From Scytalidium lignicola (lineage: Eukaryota; Ascomycota; Leotiomycetes), in the NCBI GenBank assembly GCA_002812745.2, contig NCSJ02000034.1, forward strand, positions 1 to 64,000: DNA of 64,000 nucleotides, written 5' to 3'. The translations under genes and the position numbers were made by a program. The notes beneath the pieces were generated by a model that did not search any database, was not told the origin of the DNA, and was given only the letters and a program-made list of their open reading frames with translations. Shown here piece by piece: positions 1 to 11,160 of the stretch; the stretch's first letter is position 1, and each line of letters opens with the position of its first letter.

Positions 1-1735
1 CTGAATTGCCTTGTTAACTAATATAGCTGTTTCCTCCATTGAATCTGTATGGTATATTGACGATATTCCAAGCTGGTAACCCCTTTCCCGTGCTGTCCCG
101 GGTTCATAGGTATCCCCAATATCACTGATTCTCTGGAGACCAATCCTAGTAGCTACACGGCCAAACCTAGTAGTATATTGCCAGCGGTTTGGGGCACTTA
201 TCTGTACAATAGGCGTTTCAACAACAGTTTCCAAGATAGCAGGACGTATACTTGAAGTTGAATTCTCCATAATTGGAGGAGCCGAACTAGTTGGAAGCTC
301 AAAAGCCGAAAGTAAACGTTTAGTACTAGATATAGAGGTTTTGCTTCCACCAAGAGCTTCCCTAGGCCTACCTTTACCTTGTACAACCTTTGGATTCAAT
401 ATAGGCTCTTGAATATTAGCAGAAGTACTTGTAGTCTCTCTGTTGTAGTACTAGTGAGTATGTATATCTTCTAATAGAATTGTACCACCAGCTTGTTGAC
501 GTTGCCATATTACATAGTAATAAGGGAGACCCATAGATCTTTGAATTGTACAATCATATCCTTCAAGAGAAATTGTAATTCCAGTCTTTGGGATTTTGGC
601 TTGTTCAACCAGAATCTTCTGTAAGGCGTAGTTATAAACTTGGCCAATAACAGTAGCAAAAAGTGGTATGTTGATATGGTGTTTGATTCGAAGTTGCTCT
701 TGAGCTATAATTGTAGATATGCCTTTTTGCTGAGCAATCCAATACAAAAGTAGCTTATCAAATACATTATTGAGGTCTTCGTTACTACGTTGTAAGTATG
801 ATTTTAGAGTACTATGGCAACCTTTAATTGGAGAAGTTACTACTACTCCAAAATGATAGTTCTGATCAACCTAATACTGTACTAGCTTTTCCTTCCATGG
901 AATCAACCATGTAAACTCTGAATATTTGACCGCTCCATCGGGGAAAGTGCGAAAATGAGTGAGATTCGATGTGTAGGCTTCTTTGGTCTTGGAGTCTAGT
1001 AATGCTCCTTATGCTTTCAGGAATTCTTGAAAAGTAGGGTGTCTTTTGCAAATACCATTCTCTTTAATTGGAGGTGGGAAAAACCTTTTGGTTTTAGCCA
1101 ATATATTCATATTGATATGCCATCGGCAAAGGAGATGATTGGATTCAGGGAATAATGAATCTATACTTTTCATGAGAGTCAATTCTCTATCAGTTACTAT
1201 AGAAAGTGGCTTTACAATCTTGTATTTTTCCATTGTATCCTTAAACCTCTGTAGAGCTCAATTATAAGATTTCTCAGTCTTATCTGAAAGGAATGCTAGC
1301 CTAAGTTGTACGACCTTATTTCCACTTGTTATAGTACAAATATTAAGAAGTGGTATGCGAAATCGATTAGTCTTATAAGTGCAATCCATAAGTAGAATAT
1401 CAGGGTGTTGTTGATATATAGCTATTGCAGCAGGGTCTATATAAAACAGCTGAATAAGGTTGTTAGTAGAATTGGTAGTATATGCCTCTGAAGAACCCCT
1501 TTGCTCTAGCTTCTACCTAATTTATTAGCATATAAAAGTTGAAGGAATTGAGTAAAACATACAATAGCCATTGAATTGGTGTCCTGCCCCCTAAATCTTT
1601 CAATCTGGCAGCTTGTGTAATATTGGTAATATCACTTGAAGTAAGAAGGATTTCTGGGTGTTGTATGGCAAAAGTACTCAAAATTTGGGCTTCAGACCTG
1701 GTCTGTACAGTCCAGACCGTACAGACCACGGTCTC
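1..1735 (-). pseudogene. Mutator-like (MULE) transposase, degenerate, cut by the left window edge
   Basis: Minus-strand fragments in several frames read as one MULE/FAR1-type transposase. From about 1729 down they give an N-terminal piece with ARLKDLGGRTPIQWLL, then a DDE-core piece around 1400-1330 with MDCTYKTNRFRIPLLNI, then VTDRELTLMKS and HLLCRWHINMNIL near 1200-1100. A C-terminal piece with RSMGLPYYYVIWQRQ lies near 530, resembling the SWIM-like zinc finger with its metal-binding cysteine and histidine replaced by tyrosine. Known for the family: a DDE transposase moving Mutator-like DNA elements. The pieces are separated by frameshifts and stops, so the gene is dead. Its N-terminal end runs straight into a GACCG-rich tract near 1700, suggesting a later insertion or rearrangement there. 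The element continues leftward out of the window. Confidence 0.85.
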
Positions 1736-1792
1736 GAAACGGTCCTCACAAAACCCACGGTCTGGTCCGGTCTGGACCGATCGGCCAGTCTA
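1688..1792. repeat. Left GACCG/CGGTC-rich hairpin-forming tract
   Basis: A GC-rich patch between the MULE remnant and the AT-rich block, built from repeated GACCG, CGGTC, GGTCTGG and GTACAG words in both orientations. Its inner end, GGCCAGTCTA at 1783-1792, is the exact reverse complement of TAGACTGGCC at 5499-5508 on the far side of the AT-rich block. This is the layout of subterminal repeats of a DNA transposon (hAT elements often have such words). The family assignment is inference. Confidence 0.6.
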
Positions 1793-4700
1793 TAAATAAC
1801 CTTACTTACATCTTTGAAATTATTATAAAGTTATATTACCTTAAACAAAAACCAAATTAGAAATTCAATTCTTTTCTAGACAATTATAAGAATATTAAGT
1901 TAAAATTATTAAAACACTTACTTAAGAGGTATTAAGTATATAACCTTTTAAACAAACTTCAATTAAAGTTGAGAAAGTAAATTATATCTTAAAGTATACT
2001 AATTATTAAGACAAAGTTAATTAACATAATATNAAAAGGTTAAAATGTTGATTATAACTTAAGAAAAAGATATTATAATAAAAAGTATAATAATGATTAA
2101 TTAGTTAAAAAACTAAGATAAACAAATAAGTTAGACAAGTAAGACTTTAAGCATATCTTAAGTAAATTAAACTCCTTTAACATAAAAAGTAATAATTATT
2201 AATATTATCCTTTTTAATGATTAACTAATAACCAAAAGAAGAAGAGTTATTAGACTATTGTTTTTTAAGGTTTAATGTTATTAATATAAGAAGTTAAGTT
2301 ATTATACTAATAATTAAAGGAATATCAATTTTGATAAAAATTCAAACTAATCATAACAAACTCAAACATGTCTTATTAACAAGATAATAACAAGATGAAC
2401 AATTAGTTTAAGTCTAGTACTTAACCAAGCCATGGTCATAATGCTAAAGCCAAAAGAGAACAAGGAAAACAAGAGGTTAATATGTTGAAATCTATAAGTT
2501 AATGTTAACTTATTAGTCTTACATCAACTAATCATTAGAAGACAACTAATCAAGAAGATATATAACGAATTACTATTTACTTATTAGAAAAGGGAGTATT
2601 ACAAAAGATAAAGAGCACTTAACAACGCTTAAGAGAAAACGTTTAAAACTTAATTAGTCATGTTAAAAAGAATTATATAATTATAATAAACACAATCAAG
2701 GATATAAAAATGAATATAATAAAAGAAATAAAGGAAATAAGACAAAAAATACAGAACAAAATCAAGAAGAAAACAAAGCTACTAGAAAACAAAATAACTA
2801 GTCTTAGCCTAAGCTTGTTCTAGTCAACAACTAATAACAAGAGTTATATATTAATAATAACAAGCAAGTTATAGAAACCAAGATAAGTACTACTTTTAAC
2901 TAGTATTAAACTAGTCTTTGCCTAGTTAAAAAGAAAGCTCTTGGTCTAAACTAAAGACAAAGAATTTAACAAAACAAACACTTAGGTTATTCAACTAGTT
3001 AATAACCAGATAAAAACCAGCAAAGTATTAATTTGTAAAAAGTTACTTAGTAAAGACTATGTGATTATACTGAATTCAAAGGATATAAAAGAACTCTAGC
3101 AAACTTAGGAATCTTAACTCTTAACACTAAGAAACAAAGTAAAAATCATATACAAAGAATTTACAATTTTAGCTTATAGAATAATCATTAACTAAATACA
3201 GACTTAAGGCTAACTAGCTATTATCCAAAAGATATATAACTAGAATTCAAGCCTTAAAGACAAAGTCCAAATTATAAGAGTTGCTTAGAATTGAAGTACT
3301 CTTCGAAAATAGAAGAAAAATGATAATATTAACATAATTAAAGGATTATTATTACTTAGTATTGCTAGTCTTGAATAAGCTAATTATCTTATTAATAATA
3401 ATCTTATTTAAGGATATCAAATACATAAATATAAACTATATTACAGAGATAGTCAAATTACTTAATGTTTTTGATATTACAAGTATAAGTATATACNAAA
3501 AAATATGTTTAATTACTAACTAATGTAAAATCTGTTCAAAATTAGACTATAAGAAAGAAGAATGCTAAGTTAAAGNAAAACTAAGAAAAATAAAAAATAC
3601 ATTAACTGCTTACAAGAAAATAATAACTATACATACTAGTTATACAAATGTCCAGTCTAACAACAAAAACAACAAGTTACATATAAGGCATATAAACAAT
3701 GTCCATACTAATTCTAAGAAACAACTAGTCGATTAACAAGTAATGACTAATTAATAAACAATCAATTACCAAAAAATAAACTAGTTTAATACTAAAAGCT
3801 ACTTAAAACTAGTAGATTTAGAATAAGACATATTCTTTATACAAAATACAATAATTACAATAATAACAGAAGAAGAAAAAAAGAATAAAAATAGAATAGC
3901 AAACAATTATTAGTTATAAACAAAATATAACTAGTCTTGTACTAGATGCTAGTCTTATAAAGAAGAGTAAAAGAAGTATTCCAACTATAATTAAAAGACT
4001 ACNAAAAAGTTNAAAAATTAAAAAGGACAAGAGAAATTACTATTTAATAACCAGTCATGAATTAATTATGAATACTCTAATAAAATATACAAAAATCTAA
4101 GACAAAGGCAATGATCCCTTTGATTTATGGAAATATACTAGAATATGATATAATAACTATTCAAGAACTATAAATTAACTTGTATATTCAAATAATCTAT
4201 TACTTTAAGAGTTGTTAATATAACTTAGTCTTCCTTTTAGAAAGTTATACTAAGACTTGCTTTTTAATCAGTAAGAAACTGGACACTAACTAGTAAATAA
4301 CTAAGACTTTACCAGATTATTACTGAATTCACATTAACACAGAAGAAGGACTTATAACAATATACAACATTTATAACAAGACTTCTTTAAATTATTATAT
4401 TAAGGAATGGAATACCTTAATTCTATAGGTTAAAATAATACTTTATAATAAGGGATTACAACTTACATCACTTAATTTAAAGTAGATTAAATGTTAACTA
4501 GTAGTATACTAGTACAAAACTAGTTTTAGAAATGATAAAGAAGAATCAACTAAAGCTTATTATACTAATAAGACTTATTATAAGAGAAAAGTATTAACAA
4601 CAATTAATATTAGACTTAACAATTAGTATATTATAATTAGCAAATTGTATAATTCAATATTAAGTTCTTTTAAGACTTTATAGTTTAGATTATCTTCTTC

Positions 4701-5498
4701 TTAAAACTATTATTATTAGTTATCCACTAGAAGTTAACTAGTTAATAATTTGTTTATACTAGAAGAGAATAAATTTAGAGTAATTACAAAGCTTAATAAA
4801 ACAAATAATACTATTAGAAATTAATCTTTAACTAGAAGAATTGAACAATTATGTTTATAAGTTAATTTCCTAATTACAAAGCTTTATAATACAAACTATC
4901 CTTATTAACAAGCCTTTTAAACAAATAACTAAATAGTAGAATAAAGAAATCTAACAAGTAATAATTGTAAAAAGACAAGCTTACAAATATTAAAAAGCAA
5001 TATAAACAGAAAGTAGTTAGAACAATTTAACTAATGTACAATTAGTCAAAAAGCAGTTAATTACTAATGTTAAACAAGACTATTAATGAACAAGTATGTA
5101 TAAAGTAGTTATATTACCTAAAGGACTATGGAAACTAGTAAAATAAGCTTGTATAAAAAGNTTATTTACCCTTAGAATTGTACAAAATTCTAAATCTTCA
5201 AGTTAGAGATAAAATAATTATAACTATTAAAGNAAAAAGCAAAAGCTTTTTAAACAAGATTTTACTTAGAATTAAACTTAAATCTTATGAACTTCTTAGA
5301 ATAACAAGACTTCCTTGATTTAATTAATGACTTACTAGAACTGAACTAGACAATAACTAATCAAGATATAAACATAATAATCCTTAACTTAAAAAAGGAT
5401 AAAGCTTCAGGAGAAAATAGAATTATCAACAAATTCCTAATAACATTAAAATTACTACTTATGTTATAAAACCCTTAATCACTAGCATATAATGTAAG
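1793..5498 (+). mobile_element. RIP-degraded non-LTR retrotransposon (Tad1/I-type LINE), truncated inside reverse transcriptase
   Basis: This block is strongly AT-rich and TA-rich compared with its surroundings. One plus-strand frame carries a recognisable LINE protein order. A gag-like part at about 3280-3660 includes ANYLINNN and GYQIHKYKLYY, followed by relics of CCHC zinc knuckles. The AP-endonuclease domain begins at about 4081 with NIQKSK and continues with DIITIQEL, NLVFLLESYTKTCF and TIYNIYNKTSLN. The opening of reverse transcriptase is at about 5395 (KKDKASGENRIINKFL). From 4141 to about 5490 the frame never shifts, yet it holds about 35 stops, nearly all TAA or TAG, as expected if C-to-T changes turned Gln and Trp codons into stops. 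No ORF survives. The first 600 nt of the block (1793-2400) could not be assigned. Confidence 0.8.
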
Positions 5499-5715
5499 TA
5501 GACTGGCCGGACCGTTGCATTGGACCGTGGTCCCGTCCGGACGAGACCATAAGCCACACGGTTCGGTCTCAAGGTTTTGAGACCGAACCGTGAAACGGTC
5601 CCCACTTTTGTTGTCAGACCAGACCGTAGTCTCACGGTCTGGTCTCAAAATTTTAATCTCAGACCGTAGACCGTACAGTCTGGACCGTGAGACCGTAACG
5701 CTAGACCGTAACGGT
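5499..5715. repeat. Right GACCG/CGGTC-rich tract with two perfect hairpins
   Basis: Counterpart of the tract at 1688-1792. It contains a perfect 16-bp inverted repeat, CACGGTTCGGTCTCAA at 5557-5572 and its complement at 5577-5592, with a 4-nt loop. A second perfect 12-bp one, AGACCAGACCGT at 5616-5627, has its complement at 5634-5645 with a 6-nt loop. Further GACCGT words follow to about 5715. It is sharply GC-richer than the block to its left and has escaped the AT drift. The repeat words match those of the left tract, so the two probably belong to one element or to one repeat family. Confidence 0.75.
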
Positions 5716-5837
5716 AATATAACCTAAATTGGAAATAAGCTTTACCTGATTAAGGAATATTAACGTCAGCCAGAATCCTTGCATTGTCATGGCCGGTTCT
5801 GAAAGCTTTTCTTGCCTTTGAGCCCATTGGGCTTAAT

Positions 5838-7102
5838 ATGAACAAGAAAACGGCATTCCGCCTTCTTGCTGACGATGAAGCTATGTTCACTGGCACAAAT
5901 GCTGAAGAGCAATGGCCCATAAATGCAGATGATGCCCCTCATGTAGTTAAGAATAAGAAGAACAGGCATCTTGCATGCATCCTACTTCAGCTAGAAACAG
6001 ATCTTACTTTGATGAAGACATTCAGCCAATCGGACAACGAAAATAAACAAGCCAGTATTTTATCCGAATTCAAGCAGGTAATCTCTGATAAGATTCCAGA
6101 AATGCGTTTTGCTCTGAGAAATGCCATTCCTGATTCCAAATTATATCAGATCCATCATCCTTCACTGGGTCCCCACGAAAACGAACATCGGATTGAGAGT
6201 ATCAACCGATGTTGGAATATACTTAAATATCTTCGATCATGTCGACAAGCTAAGAATATTTGGACTACCAGATTTTCTGCAGCCGGGATTATCCAGAGCT
6301 ATAATGTTGATGCATCCTATATTCCAAGTTGGCTACGTCCTTCTCAGCATACGGTTGAGAACCTAGGTGCTCTCAAAAAAACAGCATCTGTTATAGAAGC
6401 AGATGCATTACCAAACAAGGAAGTATCTGTAATTTGGAAGAAAGATACATCCTTCGATGGAAAAGATGAGCTTGACGAAGCACTTAGAATTGCCAAAGGA
6501 AAAGGAATCCCAATTCCCTCTACTCATCAAAAGTTAACCTAAGATCCTCGGCTCTCACAATCAGCTGCGAGTTTTCGTGATTCATTAAGAAGACAATATA
6601 ATTGTCAGAAACTGCTGATTGACATACGAGATCTGGAATTGCAATACAAAAATAAAGCAATCTTAGCAGAAGGGACACTCACCAAAGATCTATTACATGA
6701 CAATTGGTCGGAATCACGTAATGTATTTGCTGATAAAACAAATACCGATCTAAAAATCTATGTTGTATTTCAAGCATTAGATGATCCAGACATTACCGTA
6801 TATGAAACCTTCTAAGCTTCATAACAGAGGAACAATCGGACGATAACACACGGCATCAATTAGCATTGCTATCTCTTCCCCGAGGCAAGAAGTGGGTAAT
6901 TAAGGATTTAGAAGATGAGTTTTATATGAAGGTTGCGCTTCACCTTCTATATAATAGAATCCAAGGAAAAGGAGAGCTTCATTTCAGCAAATCAATTCAT
7001 ATTCGGTATCTAGCATTTCCTAAGGATGTTGTTGCAAAGATGGATGACAAGCGAAAAGCTCATGACGATCAGATCAAGGTTGCCGAAGCTCAAGGGTTGT
7101 AA
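5838..7102 (+). pseudogene. Unrecognised protein gene, broken by one stop and one frameshift
   Basis: An open frame runs from the ATG at 5838 to a TAA at 6540-6542 (234 codons). The same frame then stays open and protein-like (for example AILAEGTLTKDLLHDNW) to about 6812. Coding continues in a different frame from about 6818 to 7102 (FITEEQSDDN, then LPRGKKWVIKDLEDEFYMKVALHLL, ending KVAEAQGL). Read together these look like one protein of about 420 residues, mostly charged and helical, damaged by one in-frame stop and one frameshift. I do not recognise the family. The position beside transposon debris suggests it is element cargo or an old host gene caught in the decay. An intron at the frameshift is possible but no clear splice sites were seen. 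Confidence 0.5.
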
Positions 7103-7408
7103 ATTCGAAAAGATTAAGTAGAAAGGAAATGCCATCAAACCTTTATCCTTAATATATAGCATCATTCGGAAGTTGTCAAAGTCGTTGTGTCCATTGTTTG
7201 TTTAACTAGCCTTGATTTTATGCTTTCCTAGACGTCATGTACTCTCCAGGGCCAGTTAGCTTCTTGCTAGAGGCAAAAGCTTATTGTGCTTCCTGCACCT
7301 GATTGTTTAGGCACAATATCCTGGTGTCTACAGCGTCTAGTATTTTAATTCTCGAATCCTTCTGACCAAGCTTTAAACTTATAAAGTACTTTCCCTTCAT
7401 TGTACCTA

Positions 7409-7618
7409 TTAAAGGTGACGCCCAGAAGTAAGCATTTTTTGAACTTCTATGTGTAATTTGTCCCTAACACGAGATAAATTATAGGGAACCAAACCAGTAG
7501 CTAAGAATTCTGAGCAAATAGTGGTTGATTTAAAGGTTTCCTGGCGAATAAGAGGATAGATTTCAAGAAAATCAAATTTGCTAATATAATAGCAATTCTG
7601 ACATATTTTGCGATGCAT
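7409..7618 (-). pseudogene. pogo-like DDE transposase, C-terminal fragment
   Basis: The minus-strand frame contains FLEIYPLIRQETFKSTTI followed by CSEFLATGLVPYNLSRVRDKL. This is the typical tail of fungal pogo/Fot1-type (DDE_1, jerky-like) transposases, where the motif reads roughly A-G-L-V-P-(Y/F)-(N/D)-P-x-R-V-L. No DDE core was found on either side, so only the last 60-70 residues remain. It lies in the same degraded zone as the MULE and LINE remnants. Confidence 0.65.
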
Positions 7619-9126
7619 TTTGGCTCTATATAAGCATTTTAAAATAGCAAAACAATTTACATCAAGTAGTTAAAAGATATAAGATAAATGAAGAGACATG
7701 TTACGGTTCCTTCCACACGTATCACGTGACCGGAAATACGTATAGTCGGAGGAGGACAATCAGGGTTCAGTGACCACGTTGTATGTTGATTCTCTTCTAT
7801 TTTTAAAGGTCCTAAACAGCAATCGTTTAGCAAATGATATTTGAGAAGAAAACAGATGGTGGCTGCTAAGAGATAGATTCTGGATAGGAAATATGCAAAG
7901 GTAGGTGGTGATAATTGTGTTAGAGATGAAGAAAGGGGATCTGATGTTGAATACTCGGGAATAGTAAAACATAAAAAAATTTTGTAGAATGAGAAAGATT
8001 CAGGCGACATATTTTAATAAGATATATATTTTTTGGAAAAGTTTAAATGATTTTACCCGAGTAAAAGTCTATAAGTTGTACCCAATGTGATAGAGGTCTA
8101 AGAAGCATTTGAAAGAAGAATGTTGAGCCTATTTGGCTAATGCTTCAGTCTGAGTTGGAATATCACCCTAACGNTTTTTATGTCGTCGAGGCGTCAATTG
8201 AAGAAGGAGAGACACTTACCACAGAATAGAATAAGTCAAGATAGCACTATCAGAAAAGCTTAATTCATGTCCATAGAAATGATAAGCCTTGTATTATTTA
8301 ACTAAGTAATAATGTTGTTGCAAGTAAAAAGATGAGAAGAAACTATNAAAAAGAAAAGGTACTTTAGGAGAAATATAAAGACCGGCAGTAAAATATTCAC
8401 TAAACTACAGTATAGAGACAAAGATCCTCAAAGCTCGTAGTCAAAGAGTGAATATTTAGATTAACAGGATCAAACAAACTAAACATTTAGAGGAACCAGA
8501 TCTAGAACTTTCCTTGATATGGCAAGATCACATCGCTATCAACATTCGCAACCTCAGCATCAACTCGACCCTTCATATCCAGTTCCTGCTGCTAGGCAGA
8601 GCTCTCGATGCTGTAGTGTGGAGGAGAAAGTGAATACTGAGGAAGCTGTAGGGAAGTAGCTTAAATTAGGGGAATCGGTAGATCCTAGCTTCACTGGGGT
8701 AGCAACCCTTACGAAGTTAAGCACCACTAGAAGTGCAGAAGTGGGCGAAAGGGCTGAAGCATTTTCATTTTCTGCATTCTCACACAATTCTTGCTACTTT
8801 GCATTATTGTCATGACGAATTAATCCATAATATTCCAAAGCTATGTCTCATTGGAGACTGATAATTAACCTTAAAATGTCTATATCGTCATAGTTGGTAG
8901 TAGTGGTTAGAGGTCCAGCTCTTATCCAAAGCTGTTGAAAGCAGTGCATTGTTTTTTCCTAGAGTAAGAAAGGACAGGGCCTCCCCCTTATTTAACCCCT
9001 GGAATCATATCAAAAGATACAAGATTGAGCCATCAAGTATCGCCGCATTCTCCTAATGAGCGACCTATTCTAAAGAGGAGAAAGACTCCTTCCTTGTGTG
9101 CACGACAAGATCAAATATTTCCAACT
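7619..9126. other. Degraded intergenic stretch without a supportable gene
   Basis: AT-rich, with two N-marked homopolymers (8174, 8347) and only short incoherent ORFs. A palindromic E-box-like TCACGTGA lies near 7725. No transposase core, RNA gene or conserved protein could be read. The last few hundred bases are the presumed 3' flank of the MET12-type gene. Confidence 0.5.
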
Positions 9127-11160
9127 TCAACTAAGTAATAGATCCCATAACGCTTCCGGCTCCACATATGTATGATGAATCACATTAATTAACCATCGAT
9201 CGCCTACCATTTCGTCAATCAACTCTCTGCTCTTACTCTTGGGGCTATAAACTCTCCCCCACTCCTTCCAGATACCGAACGCCTCCTCCGCCCAAGCCTT
9301 AAAACTGACCTCCTCAATAATTGTTGGCGTGATAATTTCTTTCCCAGGGAACGCACCCCAGGTAACGGCATTTGTAGAGCTCGATTCCTGCTCTGTAGAG
9401 TTGAGGGAGGCGGCATTGTCGCTAGAATAGAAGTCCCCAGCCGCGTTACAAGCGTAGAAAGAGACTTGGTCTCGGATACCGGGCGATGTGAGTTTCTCAT
9501 GAAGGACCTTCCAATCCTGAGATGGAAGGAAGATCTCGACGAAAGCCTTCTGGAACACGAATCCGTTCTTGGGACCCCAGCCAAATACTTCATCCGTTGA
9601 TTTAACACCATTCACGGCTGGTTGTGACGCTACTGTCCACCAGTCTTTCTGGTTGACTTTTAGCAGTTGACTTTTTATGGTATTAGTTTCTTCGTTCAAA
9701 CCCTCCTCGCTCCAAGGGATGGCAGTCAAACTACCTTCGAGCTGTCGTATGAATAGGTTGGTGATATCCTTAACTGTAGTTGGGTATCCCCATAATCGGA
9801 TGGCCTGGTTGACAGACATATGCAGACTAACACCATAACCGTCAATTTCACCATACGCCGGTGAGCGAGCATCTCCCCATCTACCGTTGGGGAAATCATC
9901 CCAGGTAGCTTCTCTTCCCAAGGACCCTTCGCCTTCTGAAATAGCCAAGGTATTTGCGCGTGTATTTACAGGTCCAGCAAGTACTGATGCCTCGTATGGA
10001 GTGACTTCGAATTCGGGATTGGAAACTTTCGAACTTATAATAACATGGTTGCGTGGATCTGAACCGACGGAGGAAAGCCGCCTATTGGAGCCGCTCGAGG
10101 TACCGTTGACCTGCATTCCATTGGCTCGATCCTCTGCAATCGGTGGTTTTAGTAATGTATCCAGGACAGCAGTCTCATCGCCTGGTTCGGAAGGAGTAGA
10201 AGCTGGAATAAGATTCGTTCTTTCCAGAATGAATGAGACAGCCTTTTCGAGATTGAGGGTATAAAAATGAAATCCCCGTGGTCCTTTTGCGGCATCCTTT
10301 TGGTATTTGAGGTGCTCGATTATTTCACTGATGACATTCACTCCAACATTCTTCACCTTTTCATCGTCACCTCGAACCTCATCTAATCTTGCCATGATGC
10401 TAGGTGGGATTTTAGCATGGCTAAGCTTCGTGGTCCGCTTTATCATTTGATATCCTTGAACCGGCATCATACCGGGAATAATAGGAATACTCTTGAAGGC
10501 TCCACTGGGATGATCTCTTAGGGTTTTTTCAAAGCCGTCGTACGCCTGAACGTCGAAGAATAACTGTGTCATAATGAAGTCTGCACCAGCCTGCACCTTC
10601 TCCACTAGGTATGGCAAATCATGCTCAGGGCTTTGTCCAGCCGGATCGCCTTCATCTGCATGACCTTCCGGATACGCTGCCACTCCAACACAGAAGTAAT
10701 CTCCATACTGCTGCCGTATATACTTGACCAAATCGATCGCCCACTCAAACTCCTCCTTTTCTGGCGAACCTTCCTCATCCTTGCCATCATGGGCCCGGTA
10801 TTCTTCAGCCCTTGGTGGATCGCCGCGTAAAGCTAATATATTCCGTATTCCCAGCACCCTCGCCTCTTCCAAGGCATGATCTACCAACGCTTTGCTCATA
10901 TTCGTGCAGGTCAAGTGTAAGCACGTGGTGAGGCCTAGCTCCCTTTGGCACAACTCCGCGAGTTCCAAGGACTTGGACGCCGTCGAGCCTCCTGCTCCCC
11001 AAGTCACAGTAACAAACAACGGCCGCAGCGCCCGCGACATCCGGTCAAGACGTGCTCGAAGATTGGACGAGCCCATGGCCGTCTTTGGGGGAAAGAACTC
11101 GAGCGAGAAGTAGTTGGAATTCGGCGGCAGCGCCGCGATCTTGTCCGTGATTTTCTCCAT
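9127..11160 (-). CDS. MET12: Methylenetetrahydrofolate reductase (MET12-type)
   Basis: A single intronless ORF, 677 aa from the Met at 11160. The frame is open 23 codons further upstream, but MEKITDKI at 11160 matches where the family begins. It reduces 5,10-methylene-THF to 5-methyl-THF for methionine synthesis. The N-terminal barrel (about residues 1-315) has SLEFFPPKT, VTVTWGAGG, LTCTN, NILALRGDPP, the NAD(P)H/FAD region VGVAAYPEGH, ADFIMTQLFFD, PIIPGMMP and FHFYTLNLEKA. The C-terminal half (about 400-677) is the eukaryotic regulatory domain, with WGYP and EVFGWGPKNGFVFQKAFVE. The wording FVTVTWGAGG and the long YPEGH insert fit the Met12 paralogue better than Met13. Length agrees with the yeast protein (657 aa). 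Its upstream region leads to the ARO8 3' end. Confidence 0.93.
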   Translation of the reverse strand: MEKITDKIAALPPNSNYFSLEFFPPKTAMGSSNLRARLDRMSRALRPLFVTVTWGAGGSTASKSLELAELCQRELGLTTCLHLTCTNMSKALVDHALEEARVLGIRNILALRGDPPRAEEYRAHDGKDEEGSPEKEEFEWAIDLVKYIRQQYGDYFCVGVAAYPEGHADEGDPAGQSPEHDLPYLVEKVQAGADFIMTQLFFDVQAYDGFEKTLRDHPSGAFKSIPIIPGMMPVQGYQMIKRTTKLSHAKIPPSIMARLDEVRGDDEKVKNVGVNVISEIIEHLKYQKDAAKGPRGFHFYTLNLEKAVSFILERTNLIPASTPSEPGDETAVLDTLLKPPIAEDRANGMQVNGTSSGSNRRLSSVGSDPRNHVIISSKVSNPEFEVTPYEASVLAGPVNTRANTLAISEGEGSLGREATWDDFPNGRWGDARSPAYGEIDGYGVSLHMSVNQAIRLWGYPTTVKDITNLFIRQLEGSLTAIPWSEEGLNEETNTIKSQLLKVNQKDWWTVASQPAVNGVKSTDEVFGWGPKNGFVFQKAFVEIFLPSQDWKVLHEKLTSPGIRDQVSFYACNAAGDFYSSDNAASLNSTEQESSSTNAVTWGAFPGKEIITPTIIEEVSFKAWAEEAFGIWKEWGRVYSPKSKSRELIDEMVGDRWLINVIHHTYVEPEALWDLLLS

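Noticed and set aside
7657..8010. 117-codon minus-strand ORF near the pogo fragment
   Set aside because: Hydrophobic, compositionally random, not a continuation of the transposase.
8660..8745. Possible 5S rRNA-like stretch (GTTAAGC near a GGGGTAGCAACCC word)
   Set aside because: Only isolated words resemble 5S rRNA. The conserved GGGTGGGTGACC region and the pairing ends are absent.
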